64,000 nucleotides of DNA from CATQHD01 sp965202675 (GTDB taxonomy: Bacteria; Actinomycetota; Acidimicrobiia; Spongiisociales; Spongiisociaceae), in the NCBI GenBank assembly GCA_965202675.1, contig OZ241842.1:2232001-2296000 (forward strand). Direction: 5' to 3'. This document shows positions 27,307 through 36,108 of the stretch, piece by piece; the first letter of the stretch is position 1; every line of letters starts with the position of its first letter. Below the pieces are notes generated by a model, which ran no database searches, was not told where the DNA came from, and was given only the letters and a program-made list of their open reading frames with translations. Made by a program: the position numbers and the translations under genes.

Positions 27307-28098
27307 CTAACGGCCGAAGCGCCGGTCGGCGGCGGCGTAGTCCCGCAGGGCGCGGATGAAGTCCACCCGCCGGAAGGCCGGCCAGTGCACATCGACGAAG
27401 GCGTACTCCGCATAGGCGGCCTGCCAGAGCAGGAACCCCGACAGGCGGGACTCGCCCGAGGTGCGGATGACGAGGTCGGCGTCCGGCTGGGCGGGTTCGT
27501 AAAGGTGGGCGGCGATGCCCCGCGCATCCACCCGCCCGGCCATCTCCCCGGACGGTATTCCCCGCTCGGCCAGTTCCTCCACCAGGGCCCGGCAGGCGTC
27601 CACGATCTCCTGGCGGCCCCCGTACCCCATGGCCACGGTGAGCCGGCGGCGGCCCGGTCCGGCCTCCTCGACGGCTTGCTTGGCGGCGGCCGCCAGCCGC
27701 GCCGGCAGCAGATCGAGGCGTCCGATTACCTTCAGCCCGAAGCCGAGGCGGGCGGCCCGGCGGGGCAGCCGGCCGAACATGTCGGTGAGGGTGTCGAAGT
27801 AGGGTTCGATCTCCGCCGCCGGGCGCTCCAGGTTTTCGGTGGACAGCATCCAGGCGGTTATCGAGGGGATAGGCAGCTCGGCCGCCCATCCGAGGAACTC
27901 CTCGAACTTGCGCATCCCGCTCCGGTAGCTGTCGTTGTAGGTGAGGAGGCCCTCGGCGCGGGCGTACCGCCGGTGCCCGTCGAGGATGATCCCGATGTGG
28001 CGGGGCAGCCGCGCCGCATCCAGGCGACGGAGCAGCCTCCTCTCGTACAGCCGGTACAGGGGGGCGGTTACCCTTGGGTTGGCCGCCTTGCCTGACAT
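27307..28098 (-). CDS. uppS: Cis-prenyltransferase (polyprenyl diphosphate synthase, UppS family)
   Basis: Condenses isopentenyl diphosphate units into cis-polyprenyl diphosphate, the carrier-lipid precursor for wall synthesis. Motifs: RHIGIILDGHRRYAR (catalytic Asp), TAWMLSTENLERP, and RTSGESRLSGFLLWQAAYAEY with VHWPAF at the C-terminus. The 263 aa length is typical. Most family members have DGNxRWA; here it reads DGHRRYA. It may therefore be a short- or medium-chain actinobacterial paralogue rather than the C55 enzyme; no second copy is in the window. Confidence 0.9.
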   Translation of the reverse strand: MSGKAANPRVTAPLYRLYERRLLRRLDAARLPRHIGIILDGHRRYARAEGLLTYNDSYRSGMRKFEEFLGWAAELPIPSITAWMLSTENLERPAAEIEPYFDTLTDMFGRLPRRAARLGFGLKVIGRLDLLPARLAAAAKQAVEEAGPGRRRLTVAMGYGGRQEIVDACRALVEELAERGIPSGEMAGRVDARGIAAHLYEPAQPDADLVIRTSGESRLSGFLLWQAAYAEYAFVDVHWPAFRRVDFIRALRDYAAADRRFGR

Positions 28099-28275
28099 TC
28101 GACTCCTCGGGGAAGGGCGGCGGCCTTCTTCGATGGCCCCGCGGCGGGATGGTTGGCGGGATTATGGTAGCCGGGTTGCCGCGAGCAATGGTATTGCGCA
28201 GGCGGAGCCGCCGCTCGTATTGCCGCGCCCTCGCGTTATGGTGAGCTTTCACCGTTGCCTACCGGACCCGTTGCG

Positions 28276-29769
28276 ATGAACTTCCCAGCCGACTACATCA
28301 CCCTCGACGCCGTGGAGATGGGCGCATGCATACGCGCCGGGGAACTGCACCCCGCCGAGGTTGTCACTGCCGCCCTCACCCAGATCGAGCGTTACGAACC
28401 GGAGATCAACGCCGTAACGTGGCGCTGCTACGACTCGGCCCTGCGGCAGGCCGGACGGCCCCTTCCCGACTCCCCGCTGGCCGGCGTTCCCTTCCTTGTC
28501 AAGGATCTATCGTTGGCCCTGGCCGGAGCGCCCTACGAGATGGGGTGCCGGATGCGCCGGGGTTTGGCGGCCGATCACGACGCCGCTCTGATAGCCCGTT
28601 ACAAGGCGGCGGGCCTGCTGATCCTCGGCCAGACCGCCGCGCCGGAGTTCGGCGCCTCGGTCGATACCGTCTCCGAGCTGAACGGGGCGACCTTCAACCC
28701 CTGGGACCTCGAGCGCTCACCGGGCGGCTCCAGCGGGGGCGCCGCCGCGGCGGCCGCCGCCCGCTACACGCCGGCCGCCCACGCCAGCGACGGGGCGGGT
28801 TCGATCCGCATCCCCGCCTCGATGTGCGGCCTGTTCGGACTCAAACCCACCAGGGGGCGCACCCCCAAAGGACCGGACGCCGCCGAGGGATGGTTCGGCA
28901 TGTCGGTCGAACACGCCGTTACCAGAACGGTGCGGGACAGCGCCGTCCTGCTCGACCTCTCCCACGGCCCCGACCCCGGAGCGCCCTATTACCCGCCTCC
29001 CCCCGAGCGCCCCTACCTGGAGGAAGTCGGCAGCCCGCCCGGACGGCTGAACATCGCTTTCTCCACCGGTTCCATGCTCGCCGAAGGCATGCATCCGGCG
29101 TGCGTGCGGGCCGTCGAGCAGGCCGCCGGGCTGCTGGAGGAGCTCGGACACCGGGTTGCCCCGGCCCGGCCTTCGATCAACGCCGACCGCTTCAAGGAGT
29201 CCATGCTGGTGATGATGGCCGCCGACGCGGCCTACGCCATCGACCACTCTGCGCGGGCGGCGGGTCGGCAGCCCTCGGAGCACCTGTTCGAGGCGTCGTC
29301 GTGGCTGACCGGCCGGATCGGCGGCCGCCTGACCGCCGTCGAGCTGGCCGAGGCGGTCAAGTACCTCCGCAACATCGGCCGGAGGACCGCCCCCTTCTTC
29401 GAGGAGTACGACGTGTTCGCGGAACCGACCATCGCCCGTCCGCCATGGAAGAGCGGGGCGCTGTCGCCGGAGCTGAGCAATCTGGCCAAGCTGCATCTGA
29501 GATCCGCGGCCCTGCGCCCCGGGAACAAGGCCCTGCTGAGGGCGGTGGGGGCGGTCGGCGACCGGGTGCTCGAAGCGGTCCCCAACACCGCGCTGTGGAA
29601 CGCCTCCGGCCAGCCCTCCATGACCGTGCCCCTGCACTGGTCGGAAGGCTTGCCGATCGGCGTCCAGTTCACCGCCCGCTACGCCGACGAGGCCCTCCTG
29701 TTCCGGCTGGCCGCCCAGCTCGAGGAAGCCCGCCCCTGGGCAGACCGGCTCCCTCCCCTTCTTAATTAA
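28276..29769 (+). CDS. Amidase signature family protein
   Basis: Hydrolyses amide bonds with the Ser-cisSer-Lys triad. The Lys is in GVPFLVKDL, the glycine/serine stretch is RSPGGSSGGAAAA, and the nucleophile region is ASDGAGSIRIPAS. The rest matches amidases of 480-500 aa. I choose the ATG at 28276; an upstream TTG at 28255 adds seven residues with no support. It is monocistronic, with divergent uppS upstream and repeat copy C starting right after its stop. Substrate unknown; indole-acetamide, nicotinamide or nylon-oligomer type amides are all possible. Confidence 0.88.
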   Translation: MNFPADYITLDAVEMGACIRAGELHPAEVVTAALTQIERYEPEINAVTWRCYDSALRQAGRPLPDSPLAGVPFLVKDLSLALAGAPYEMGCRMRRGLAADHDAALIARYKAAGLLILGQTAAPEFGASVDTVSELNGATFNPWDLERSPGGSSGGAAAAAAARYTPAAHASDGAGSIRIPASMCGLFGLKPTRGRTPKGPDAAEGWFGMSVEHAVTRTVRDSAVLLDLSHGPDPGAPYYPPPPERPYLEEVGSPPGRLNIAFSTGSMLAEGMHPACVRAVEQAAGLLEELGHRVAPARPSINADRFKESMLVMMAADAAYAIDHSARAAGRQPSEHLFEASSWLTGRIGGRLTAVELAEAVKYLRNIGRRTAPFFEEYDVFAEPTIARPPWKSGALSPELSNLAKLHLRSAALRPGNKALLRAVGAVGDRVLEAVPNTALWNASGQPSMTVPLHWSEGLPIGVQFTARYADEALLFRLAAQLEEARPWADRLPPLLN

Positions 29770-30160
29770 CGGAATGACAAAAAAATCCGTCAGATCTCCC
29801 CACAAGGGTATTGACCATGTCACACCGATGACGGATAATGATAGAGCCGAAAGCACCTCCGGTCCGCAGGTACCGCAGACCGAGACAGGGATCATCTTCC
29901 GAACGCGGCCCTCCGGGCACTGACCGGCCGCGTCCGGATATGCAGGTGGTGGAGGTGGGGGCCGGGCCCGCGAAGCGGGGCGAGGGGGCGGTTTTTTTCA
30001 CGTTCTTGCCGGGGATCCTGGGGTGGGATGGGGCTTGACCAGGGGGTTCGGAGGATGCACGGATGGGGGGTGCCTTCGCCGTTTCCGGCGGCGGCGCAAC
30101 GCCCCGCCGCCCATGCTCACCGGGTAGCGCCGTCCAACAGTTGCCTGCGCCCGGACACCC
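29770..30160 (+). repeat. Intergenic repeat element, copy C; candidate structured RNA
   Basis: Begins directly at the amidase stop and runs towards the convergent ABC binding-protein gene. Reading forward: GGAATGAC and an A-tract, promoter TTGACC-17-GATAAT, a possible CGGTC/GACCG stem near 29861-29885, the CCCGC-GAA-GCGGG hairpin (29967-29979), T7 (29992-29998) and then a tail ending near CAACAGTTGCCTGCGC. The predicted RNA is 29846-29998 (153 nt). It is the reverse complement of copies A and B. Together with the hairpin at 30212 it accounts for the 29770-30274 gap; no gene is seen. Confidence 0.75.
29811..29839 (+). promoter_or_regulatory. Promoter of repeat copy C
   Basis: TTGACC (29811-29816), 17-bp spacer, GATAAT (29834-29839): close to the sigma-70 consensus. 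An A-rich stretch lies upstream at 29778-29785. Confidence 0.7.
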
Positions 30161-30211
30161 TCCCGGCTCCCTGTCCGCGCACTCTCTTGCCCGCAGCCGG
30201 AGGTGATATTC

Positions 30212-30248
30212 GGGCGGCGGCCCCCCGGGATCCGGGGGGCCGCCGCCC
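30212..30248 (-). terminator. Very strong hairpin downstream of the ABC binding-protein gene
   Basis: A perfect 17-bp GC stem (arms 30212-30228 and 30232-30248) with a GAT loop, 26 bp past the end of the binding-protein gene. It lies between two convergent genes and could act in both directions. There is no clear T run. Confidence 0.6.
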
Positions 30249-30274
30249 GTCTCGTTCGGTTCCCGCCGGAGGTT

Positions 30275-31633
30275 TCAGCCCCCTATCGGGACGTCGCCGT
30301 CGGGGCCTACGCCGGCGCCCAGCGGAGCGTTGATCCAGGCCACCAGGTCCTCGCGCTCGAGCAGGCGGTTGAACCAGTCTCCCGAGACTTCGTAGTCCTG
30401 CCATTCGACGCCCTCCGCGATGTAACCCTCCTCGCGGCCCGCTTCGAAGGAATCGGCCACCACGTTGCCGAAGTAGGTGATCTCGCCGGGGGTGAACATG
30501 TAGTCCTTGGCGTCCTCCAGAAGCGGGAAGTAGTTGAGCTCGGTCATGATCCGAGAGGTGATGAAGGCGCCCAGGCTGGTTCCCCCGGTCTGGTCCCTGG
30601 CCTCCTCGCCGACGAACTCTCCTACGATCTCGGGGAACTCCTCCAGGTAGCGGGCCGCCCGGTACCAGACGGCCAGCGAGCGAAGCACCGTCTCCGGGTT
30701 CTCCTCCAGCCAGTCGGCCCGCACGCCTTCGGTGGAGTAGAGGATCGCCGACGGGCCGAACAGCTCGAGCGGCGCCGCCACCACGTAATCGCCGGCCAGT
30801 TCCTCCGAATAGAGCATCCGGGCCTGGGCCGAAAGGTTGCCGGTGTAATAGTCGGCTTCCCCGTTGAGGTAGGAGAAGTTCATCGCCTCCATCGTCGGGT
30901 AATACTTGAACTCAACGTCTTCGAACTCCATGCCGATGTTCTCCAACAGCCCCCGCTCGAAGGTGGTGGGGAACCCCTCCGTCTTCACGAACTGCTTGCC
31001 GCGGAACGATTCGGCCAGTTCCGCCATGGCGGCTTCCTCGTCGCCTCCGTTCCGTTCGAGAGCCTCTTCGTAGACCACGGTCTCCCCATCCCGCCCGATC
31101 AGCACGAAACCCTGGTACTGGTTGGTGATCAGGTAGTTACGGTATTCGGGGAACTCTTCGATGATCGTCCCGTAGCAGATCTGGCACGAGAACAGCATGT
31201 CGATCTCGTCGGTCTGCAGCTGCACGTAGGGGATGCTGACGAACGGGATGATCTGCAGGTCGAGGCCGATCCGGTCGTCCATGCCGATCGAGTTGGCGTA
31301 TGACCAGAGCCGGTCGTCGTAAGAGGGGGTGGCGCCGATCCTGATGACGCCGCTCTTGGGCTCGTCGGGCGGAGAGGCCAGATGGCTCAGGTCGGGACCC
31401 GCCTCTTCTTCCATGCTGTCCATATCGTCGTCCATAGCGCCGGCGTCCATGTCGTCGTCGTCCATGGAGTCGTCGGAGGCCGGAGCAGCCGCGGTAGTCG
31501 GCGGGACCGTCGTTGCAGTGGTCTGCGGAGCCGGGGTGGTCTCGGCGGGTTCGTCCGCGCCGCCGCCGCAGGCCGCGGCGATCATCGCCGATACGGCCAA
31601 CGCGGCGAGTCTCTTGCACAATCGATTACGCAT
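30275..31633 (-). CDS. ABC transporter substrate-binding lipoprotein (NMT1/TauA-like)
   Basis: Extracellular solute-binding lipoprotein of the nitrate/taurine/thiamine-precursor type. Signal peptide with lipobox AAAC (Cys22), then a Thr/Pro linker and an odd Asp/Met-rich acidic stretch (about residues 54-76, DDSMDDDDMDAGAMDDDMDS). The binding domain starts at VIRIGATPSYDD and includes VQLQTDEIDMLFSCQICYG and FVKTEGFPTTFERGLLENIG. The ribosome-binding site GAGGAGGG supports the start. The matching permeases (35242-37031) and ATPase (40971-41768) lie on the other strand a few kb away. The ligand is not evident; the enzymes nearby suggest a cyclic amide or N-containing organic. Confidence 0.85.
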   Translation of the reverse strand: MRNRLCKRLAALAVSAMIAAACGGGADEPAETTPAPQTTATTVPPTTAAAPASDDSMDDDDMDAGAMDDDMDSMEEEAGPDLSHLASPPDEPKSGVIRIGATPSYDDRLWSYANSIGMDDRIGLDLQIIPFVSIPYVQLQTDEIDMLFSCQICYGTIIEEFPEYRNYLITNQYQGFVLIGRDGETVVYEEALERNGGDEEAAMAELAESFRGKQFVKTEGFPTTFERGLLENIGMEFEDVEFKYYPTMEAMNFSYLNGEADYYTGNLSAQARMLYSEELAGDYVVAAPLELFGPSAILYSTEGVRADWLEENPETVLRSLAVWYRAARYLEEFPEIVGEFVGEEARDQTGGTSLGAFITSRIMTELNYFPLLEDAKDYMFTPGEITYFGNVVADSFEAGREEGYIAEGVEWQDYEVSGDWFNRLLEREDLVAWINAPLGAGVGPDGDVPIGG

Positions 31634-31685
31634 TTTGCCCTCCTCATGGGCGGATGCGCGCTTTGCCCGCTCAGTGTCCGCCCGC

Positions 31686-31724
31686 TTGACAAGCGTATGA
31701 TGCTTGCCGAAGCATACATGTCAA
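31686..31724. promoter_or_regulatory. Imperfect dyad with TTGACA boxes on both strands between divergent genes
   Basis: TTGACA reads forward at 31686 and backward at 31724, flanking the perfect inverted repeat ATGCTT-GCCG-AAGCAT (31700-31715). It lies between the start of the binding-protein gene (minus) and the CocE-type gene (plus). It looks like an operator overlapping divergent promoters. I could not find convincing -10 boxes. Confidence 0.4.
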
Positions 31725-31814
31725 CAGGGCTTGTTCCCGGGGAATCTTCGGTTTCCCCAACGCGGAGGAAGATCGCCGCCGACCCGGAGGCGCCGAGACG
31801 GGAGAATTTCGACC

Positions 31815-33563
31815 GTGAGTTACAGGATCCGATTCGACGTACAGACACCGATGCGGGACGGTGTGCTGCTGTCCTCGGATGTCTATCTGCCCGGCGAGGG
31901 TGATCGGTTCCCGGTGTTGCTTTGCCGCACCATCTACAGCAAGGAAAGCCATCCCGAGACCGACGGCGCCCGCCCCTCCGGTTATGTGGGCTGGGGAGAG
32001 GAGTTCTTGGCGGCCGGATATGCGGTCGTCATCCAGGACTGCCGCGGACGTTACGACTCCGCCGGAGTCTGGGAGGTCTATGTCCAGGACGAGGACGGGC
32101 ACGACACCGTGGAGTGGCTGATCCGCCGGCCCTGGTGCGACGGAAATGTGGGGATGTTCGGCATCTCGTATGTGGGGTTCACCCAGATGCATCCCGCCCC
32201 GCTGGCTTCCCGGGGCCTCAAGGCGGTTCTGCCGATCGCCGCCACCCCGGACGGCTTCGACCTCTTTTGGCAGCAGGGCGCTTTTCTCCTCCAGCAGGCG
32301 AGCCACTTCCTCCAGATCGGACGCCGCACCAGCCACGCCCAGGGTATGGCCATGATGGCCGGCCTTCCCGCCGGGACGATGGGGGTGGGGGGCGGCAAGG
32401 CCGGCGGGACGCCCGGCGACCTCTCCTACCTGTACGAACGGCTCCCGCTCTACTCGGCTTTCGACGAATTCGACGACGTAAAGATATGGAAGGAGATCCT
32501 CACCCACAACACCCTCGACGGCTACTGGCGGCGGCGGGTGCTCAACGACCGGTATCACACCATCGAAGCGCCCGCCTATTTCCTCACCGGATGGTGGGAC
32601 TGCACCGTCCGCCACATGTTCGAAGCCTTCGAGAACTGGAGGGCGCACGCAGGCGCCGAAGCGGCCGCCCGGACCAAGATCATGTGCGGTCCGTGGACCC
32701 ACACCCGGATCGGAGCAGCCGATTGGGGCCAGGATGTTCTCTTCGGACCGGAAGCCGAGCTGGACATCATCGGCTTGCACAGGCATTGGTACGACCAGCG
32801 GCTGAAGGGCGTTCCCACCGGGGTGGACGAGGAAGCCCCCCTGCAGCTGTTCATATGCGGCGACAACGTGTGGCGCGGAGAATACGAATGGCCGCCGGCG
32901 CGCACCGAATGGCGGCCTTTGTTCCTGCATGGAGGAGGGTCCGCCAACACCAGGCATGGAGACGGGCTGCTGGATTGGACGGCGCCGGATGCGGAGACCG
33001 CCGAGAGGCCGGACGCCTACGTGTACGACCCGGCCGATCCGGTGCCGACCATGGGCGGCCAGGTAGCCTACGTGGACAGGAGCGGACCGCGTGACCGCTC
33101 GGACATAGAAGACCGCCCCGATGTCCTGGTCTATACCGGCGCTCTGCTCGACGCCGACCTCGAAGTGACCGGGCGGGTCACTGCGGTGCTGTACGCCGCC
33201 TCGTCGGCGCCCGACACCGATTTCACCGCAACGCTGGTGGATGTGCTGCCGGACGGGCGGGCCGTCAACGTAACCGAGGGGATCGTCCGGGCCCGCAGCC
33301 GGGATGCCGCCCGTCCGCCCTCTCTGATCGAGCCGGGCCGGGTGTACGGGTACCGTATCGACCTGTGGGAGATCTCATGGGTCTTCAAACCCGGCCACCG
33401 GATCCGTCTGGAGGTGTCGAGCAGCAACTTCCCCCGCTTCGACCGCAACACCAACCTCGGCGGACCGGTGGGCCGCGAGGCGGAGTTCCAGACCGCCCGC
33501 CAGACGGTGTTCCACGACGCCGAGCATCCGAGCCGGTTGATCCTGCCGGTCATACCCAGATAG
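31815..33563 (+). CDS. CocE/NonD family serine hydrolase (X-Pro dipeptidyl-peptidase S15-like)
   Basis: Alpha/beta-hydrolase with the nucleophile in GMFGISYVGFTQ (GxSYxG), the acid near TGWWDCTVRH and the His in GPWTHTRIG. The C-terminal jelly-roll PepX_C domain (about residues 370-580) ends with HRIRLEVSSSNFPRFDRN. The family includes cocaine esterase, glutaryl acylases and X-Pro peptidases. I take the GTG at 31815 (GGGAG ribosome-binding site), since the 37 codons between it and the ATG at 31704 show no similarity. Divergent from the ABC binding protein, possibly sharing its regulation. Confidence 0.88.
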   Translation: MSYRIRFDVQTPMRDGVLLSSDVYLPGEGDRFPVLLCRTIYSKESHPETDGARPSGYVGWGEEFLAAGYAVVIQDCRGRYDSAGVWEVYVQDEDGHDTVEWLIRRPWCDGNVGMFGISYVGFTQMHPAPLASRGLKAVLPIAATPDGFDLFWQQGAFLLQQASHFLQIGRRTSHAQGMAMMAGLPAGTMGVGGGKAGGTPGDLSYLYERLPLYSAFDEFDDVKIWKEILTHNTLDGYWRRRVLNDRYHTIEAPAYFLTGWWDCTVRHMFEAFENWRAHAGAEAAARTKIMCGPWTHTRIGAADWGQDVLFGPEAELDIIGLHRHWYDQRLKGVPTGVDEEAPLQLFICGDNVWRGEYEWPPARTEWRPLFLHGGGSANTRHGDGLLDWTAPDAETAERPDAYVYDPADPVPTMGGQVAYVDRSGPRDRSDIEDRPDVLVYTGALLDADLEVTGRVTAVLYAASSAPDTDFTATLVDVLPDGRAVNVTEGIVRARSRDAARPPSLIEPGRVYGYRIDLWEISWVFKPGHRIRLEVSSSNFPRFDRNTNLGGPVGREAEFQTARQTVFHDAEHPSRLILPVIPR

Positions 33564-33601
33564 ACGCCCCCGGATAGACGTTCCGCGGATAGATCCCGGT
33601 T

Positions 33602-34156
33602 TCAGGCGTCCAGCACCTCGAAGGCGGCCACCGCCTCGATCCGGAAGGGCTCTTCGTCCCCCAGGTAGCAGAGGATGCCGTAGGTGTTGTCGAACAGGGT
33701 GCGGTTGGCGCCGATCAGCTGGTCGGCGGGGGCGCGCACCTTCCTGGTCTGGGTAACCCAGTCCGGTGAGTCCTGGTTGGCCGCAGCTTCGCCGCTCTCG
33801 ACGTAGGCGGCCAGGTCGTCGAAGTTCTTGTCGTCGGGCAAGCGGAGAATGTCCATGCGGGCCCGCTCTCCGCTGCGGTTGTCGAGCACCATGCGCACCG
33901 GGCCGGGGTCGACTGTTTCAGGGCCTATGTAGGTGCAGGATTCCCCGTCGTATACGACGGTGGGAAGGTCGGCTCGGTCGACGAACTGCCCGAAGGTGGA
34001 GGCGGTTTCCTCCGGCTCGTCCTGCGCCTCCGCCCCCCCGACCGGTTGGGCCCCTTGGTCCGATGCAGGCTGTTCCGCACCGTTGCCCCCGCCCCCGCAC
34101 GCCGCGGCCAGCAACGCCAAGGCGGTCAACCGGGCCGGCCAGATCCGACGACGCAT
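33602..34156 (-). CDS. Small lipoprotein of unknown function
   Basis: About 184 residues. The signal peptide ends in lipobox LLAAAC, followed by GGGG and an acidic Gln/Glu/Ala linker to about residue 60. The folded part (VVYDGESCTYIGPETVDPGPVRMVLDNRSGERARMDILRLP) reads like a small beta-sandwich resembling cupredoxin-like plasma-membrane domains, but no metal ligands are clear. Two further cysteines (SCTY, ILCYL) could pair. A GGGAGG site 6 nt upstream favours the ATG at 34156 over the TTG at 34162. It converges on the CocE gene with a 38-bp gap. Confidence 0.7.
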   Translation of the reverse strand: MRRRIWPARLTALALLAAACGGGGNGAEQPASDQGAQPVGGAEAQDEPEETASTFGQFVDRADLPTVVYDGESCTYIGPETVDPGPVRMVLDNRSGERARMDILRLPDDKNFDDLAAYVESGEAAANQDSPDWVTQTRKVRAPADQLIGANRTLFDNTYGILCYLGDEEPFRIEAVAAFEVLDA

Positions 34157-34378
34157 GTCCAACCTCCCTCGTTGGGCTCCCCCCGATTGTAGGCCGTCCC
34201 CGCGGGGGATCCAGAGGCCTGGGGTTCACCCGCTCTTCCAGGAGGAGCCGTCCGATGGGCGGGATGGAACACATCGGCCCCTCCTCGATGCCGAGACAAC
34301 CTGGATGGGCAGCTTTTGCGCCTCCGCGCAGAGGACCGCCCGTGGCAGGGATATTTTTCGCATTCTGGGATGAGGGTA

Positions 34379-34407
34379 TTGGGTTTGTCATAGGTTTGCG
34401 GTACTAT
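34379..34407 (+). promoter_or_regulatory. Promoter-like pair of repeat copy D2
   Basis: TTGGGT (34379-34384), 17-bp spacer, TACTAT (34402-34407). It aligns with the promoter of copy D1. Confidence 0.45.
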
Positions 34408-34610
34408 GTGGGTGCTGAATCACAAACACCGACGCCGGGGTTCCGGAGCGCGCGGCGGTCATCTCGAAGGGTTTCACCCCGGCGGCCCATCGGGCCCGGG
34501 GGCCGGGCTCACGCGGCCCGGCGCGAGATCCGCCGGCGAGTGGAGGAGGCGGGGGAGGGTCCCGGCGCAGCCGGGGGCGGCGGGCTGGATTTTCGCGTTC
34601 TTGAAGGGCG
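34379..34610 (+). repeat. Intergenic repeat element, copy D2 (diverged); candidate structured RNA
   Basis: Shares with D1 the ACAAACACC segment right after the -10 region, the 5' hairpin (34428-34435 with 34452-34459, one mismatch), GCGGGGGAGGG, the CCCGGC-GCA-GCCGGG hairpin (34561-34575) and the TTTT (34590-34593) followed by GTTCTTG. The 3' hairpin and T run align with the ends of copies A-C, where the stem is CCCGC/GCGGG instead, so different bases keep the pairing. It sits beside an insertion-sequence remnant. The rest of the 34163-35241 gap shows no gene. Confidence 0.55.
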
Positions 34611-34824
34611 GTGGCGGGTGAAGAAAGGGGCCGCGCGTCTGGATGAGGGTTCCGAGATGCGTGCGGTGTTGCGGCGGCAGGTATTCCGTCCTCGCGTTGT
34701 TGACAATTCTGCCGCGCGACGCGGTGATCGGCGGCCAAAGTGTGAGGCTTCGCAAAAACGTGGGGAAACGGGGGGTGTGGTGGGGTCTGGGTCCTTGGTT
34801 TGAGGTCGGGGCTTGACGCCGTTT

Positions 34825-35140
34825 GTTGGTTGCTGGTGTAGGCGTGTTTGTAGGCCCAGCCCCGCAGCAGGGTCTGGTGGAAGCGTTCGGCCTTGCCGTT
34901 GGTCTGCGGCCGGTAGGGGCGGGTGAATATATGCGCGGCGCCGATCCGGTTCATGGCGTCGGCGAAGAGCCGGCTTTTGCGGTAGGCCCAGGCGTTGTCG
35001 GTCATGACTTGTTCGATGCGGCGCCCCCGGACGGCGAACGCCTGGGGCGGCTCTGAGCAGGAACCCGGCGCAGGCGGCGGCGTTCTGGGAGCCGGGGGCT
35101 TCGGTGTAGGAGAAGCGGCTGTCCATGGGAAGTACGGGCG
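34825..35140 (-). mobile_element. IS481-like transposase remnant (frameshifted, truncated)
   Basis: Fragments of a DDE integrase core in two frames: MDSRFSYTEAPGSQNAAACAGFLLRA from 35126, then VMTDNAWAYRKSRLFADAMN and FTRPYRPQTNGKAERFHQTL in another frame. TDNAWAY and RPYRPQTNGKAERF are hallmarks of IS481/IS3-type transposases. The N-terminal part with the first Asp and the C-terminal end are missing and no terminal repeats are recognisable, so it is an old inactive relic. It lies just upstream of the ABC permease genes. Confidence 0.75.
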
Positions 35141-35241
35141 GTGTACGCGCAGCTTCGCGCTTCGTCCGGCCTTCTCCGCCCGCGGGCCCGGCGCTCGGTT
35201 ACTATCGCGTGCGGCAGGATCCAGGAAGGCATGCGGGCGCA

Positions 35242-36108
35242 ATGGCCATCTCCGGGAACGATCATCTAGGAGGCGAGGGGGTATCTGTACGCCGCGCGGC
35301 GGGCAGGTCCGGTTTGTCCGGCCGCCGGGAACGGATATTCAAGGCGCTGCTGGTTCCGGCGGGGGCGTTCGCGCTGTGGGCCGCCGTTACCAACCTCGGG
35401 CTGGTGAAGCCGATCTTCCTCCCCGCCCCGCAGAAGCTGGTCGAGGTGCTGTGGGCCATCCGGGACATACTTCCGGGGGCTTTCTGGCTGACCCTCCAGA
35501 TGGTGGCAACGGGGATACTGGTGGGGGGGGCGGCCGGCATCGGCATCGGGTTGGTGTTCGGGTACAGCCGCTGGGCCCGCGACCTCCTGGAGTTCTCCTT
35601 CGACGCCCTGCGCCCGGTGCCCATCTTCGCTCTGATCCCCCTGTTCATACTCTGGTTCGGGATCGGCATGCGCCCTCAGATCGCCCTGGTCACCCTGGGT
35701 GTTCTGCTGATCCTCACCATCCAGACCACCGAGGCGGTCCGCAACGTCCCCCACATTCACGTGCAGGCGGCGCTGACCGTCGGGGCTTCCCGGTTCCACA
35801 TCTACCGAACAGTGGTGATCCCGTCGATCATCCCCCACATCCTGGCCGGTCTCCGCCTGGCGGTGATGGCGGCCTGGGGGCTGGACGTGGCGGCCGAGTT
35901 CATGGGATCCGTACCCGGCCTCGGGTACCTCATGCTGGCCGGTTTGGTCAACCTCGACACCGCCCGGATAATGGCCATGGTGATCGTCTTTGCTCTGCTG
36001 GCAATCGGCTCCGACTTTCTGCTGAGGGCCTACATCAGACGCACCACCAGATGGACCCGCCGGACCGCCGAATCCGGTTTGGTCGCCGACGTACTGGGCA
36101 CCGGATGA
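35242..36108 (+). CDS. ABC transporter permease (SsuC/TauC-like)
   Basis: BinPDT inner-membrane component with about six helices and the cytoplasmic EAA-like loop AALTVGASRFHIYRTVVIPS that contacts the ATPase. GLVFGYSRWARDLLEFSFDALRPVP is typical of nitrate/taurine-type permeases. I take the ATG at 35242. A strong AGGAGG at 35269 lies inside the frame without a normal start codon behind it, so an alternative start is possible. The stop overlaps the second permease (ATGA). The two permeases are near-duplicates and probably form a heterodimer. Confidence 0.88.
   Translation: MAISGNDHLGGEGVSVRRAAGRSGLSGRRERIFKALLVPAGAFALWAAVTNLGLVKPIFLPAPQKLVEVLWAIRDILPGAFWLTLQMVATGILVGGAAGIGIGLVFGYSRWARDLLEFSFDALRPVPIFALIPLFILWFGIGMRPQIALVTLGVLLILTIQTTEAVRNVPHIHVQAALTVGASRFHIYRTVVIPSIIPHILAGLRLAVMAAWGLDVAAEFMGSVPGLGYLMLAGLVNLDTARIMAMVIVFALLAIGSDFLLRAYIRRTTRWTRRTAESGLVADVLGTG

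Noticed and set aside
34388..34800. Extension of the transposase frame through the repeat region
   Set aside because: Similarity to IS481 transposases stops near 34840; the rest is low-complexity translation of the repeat.
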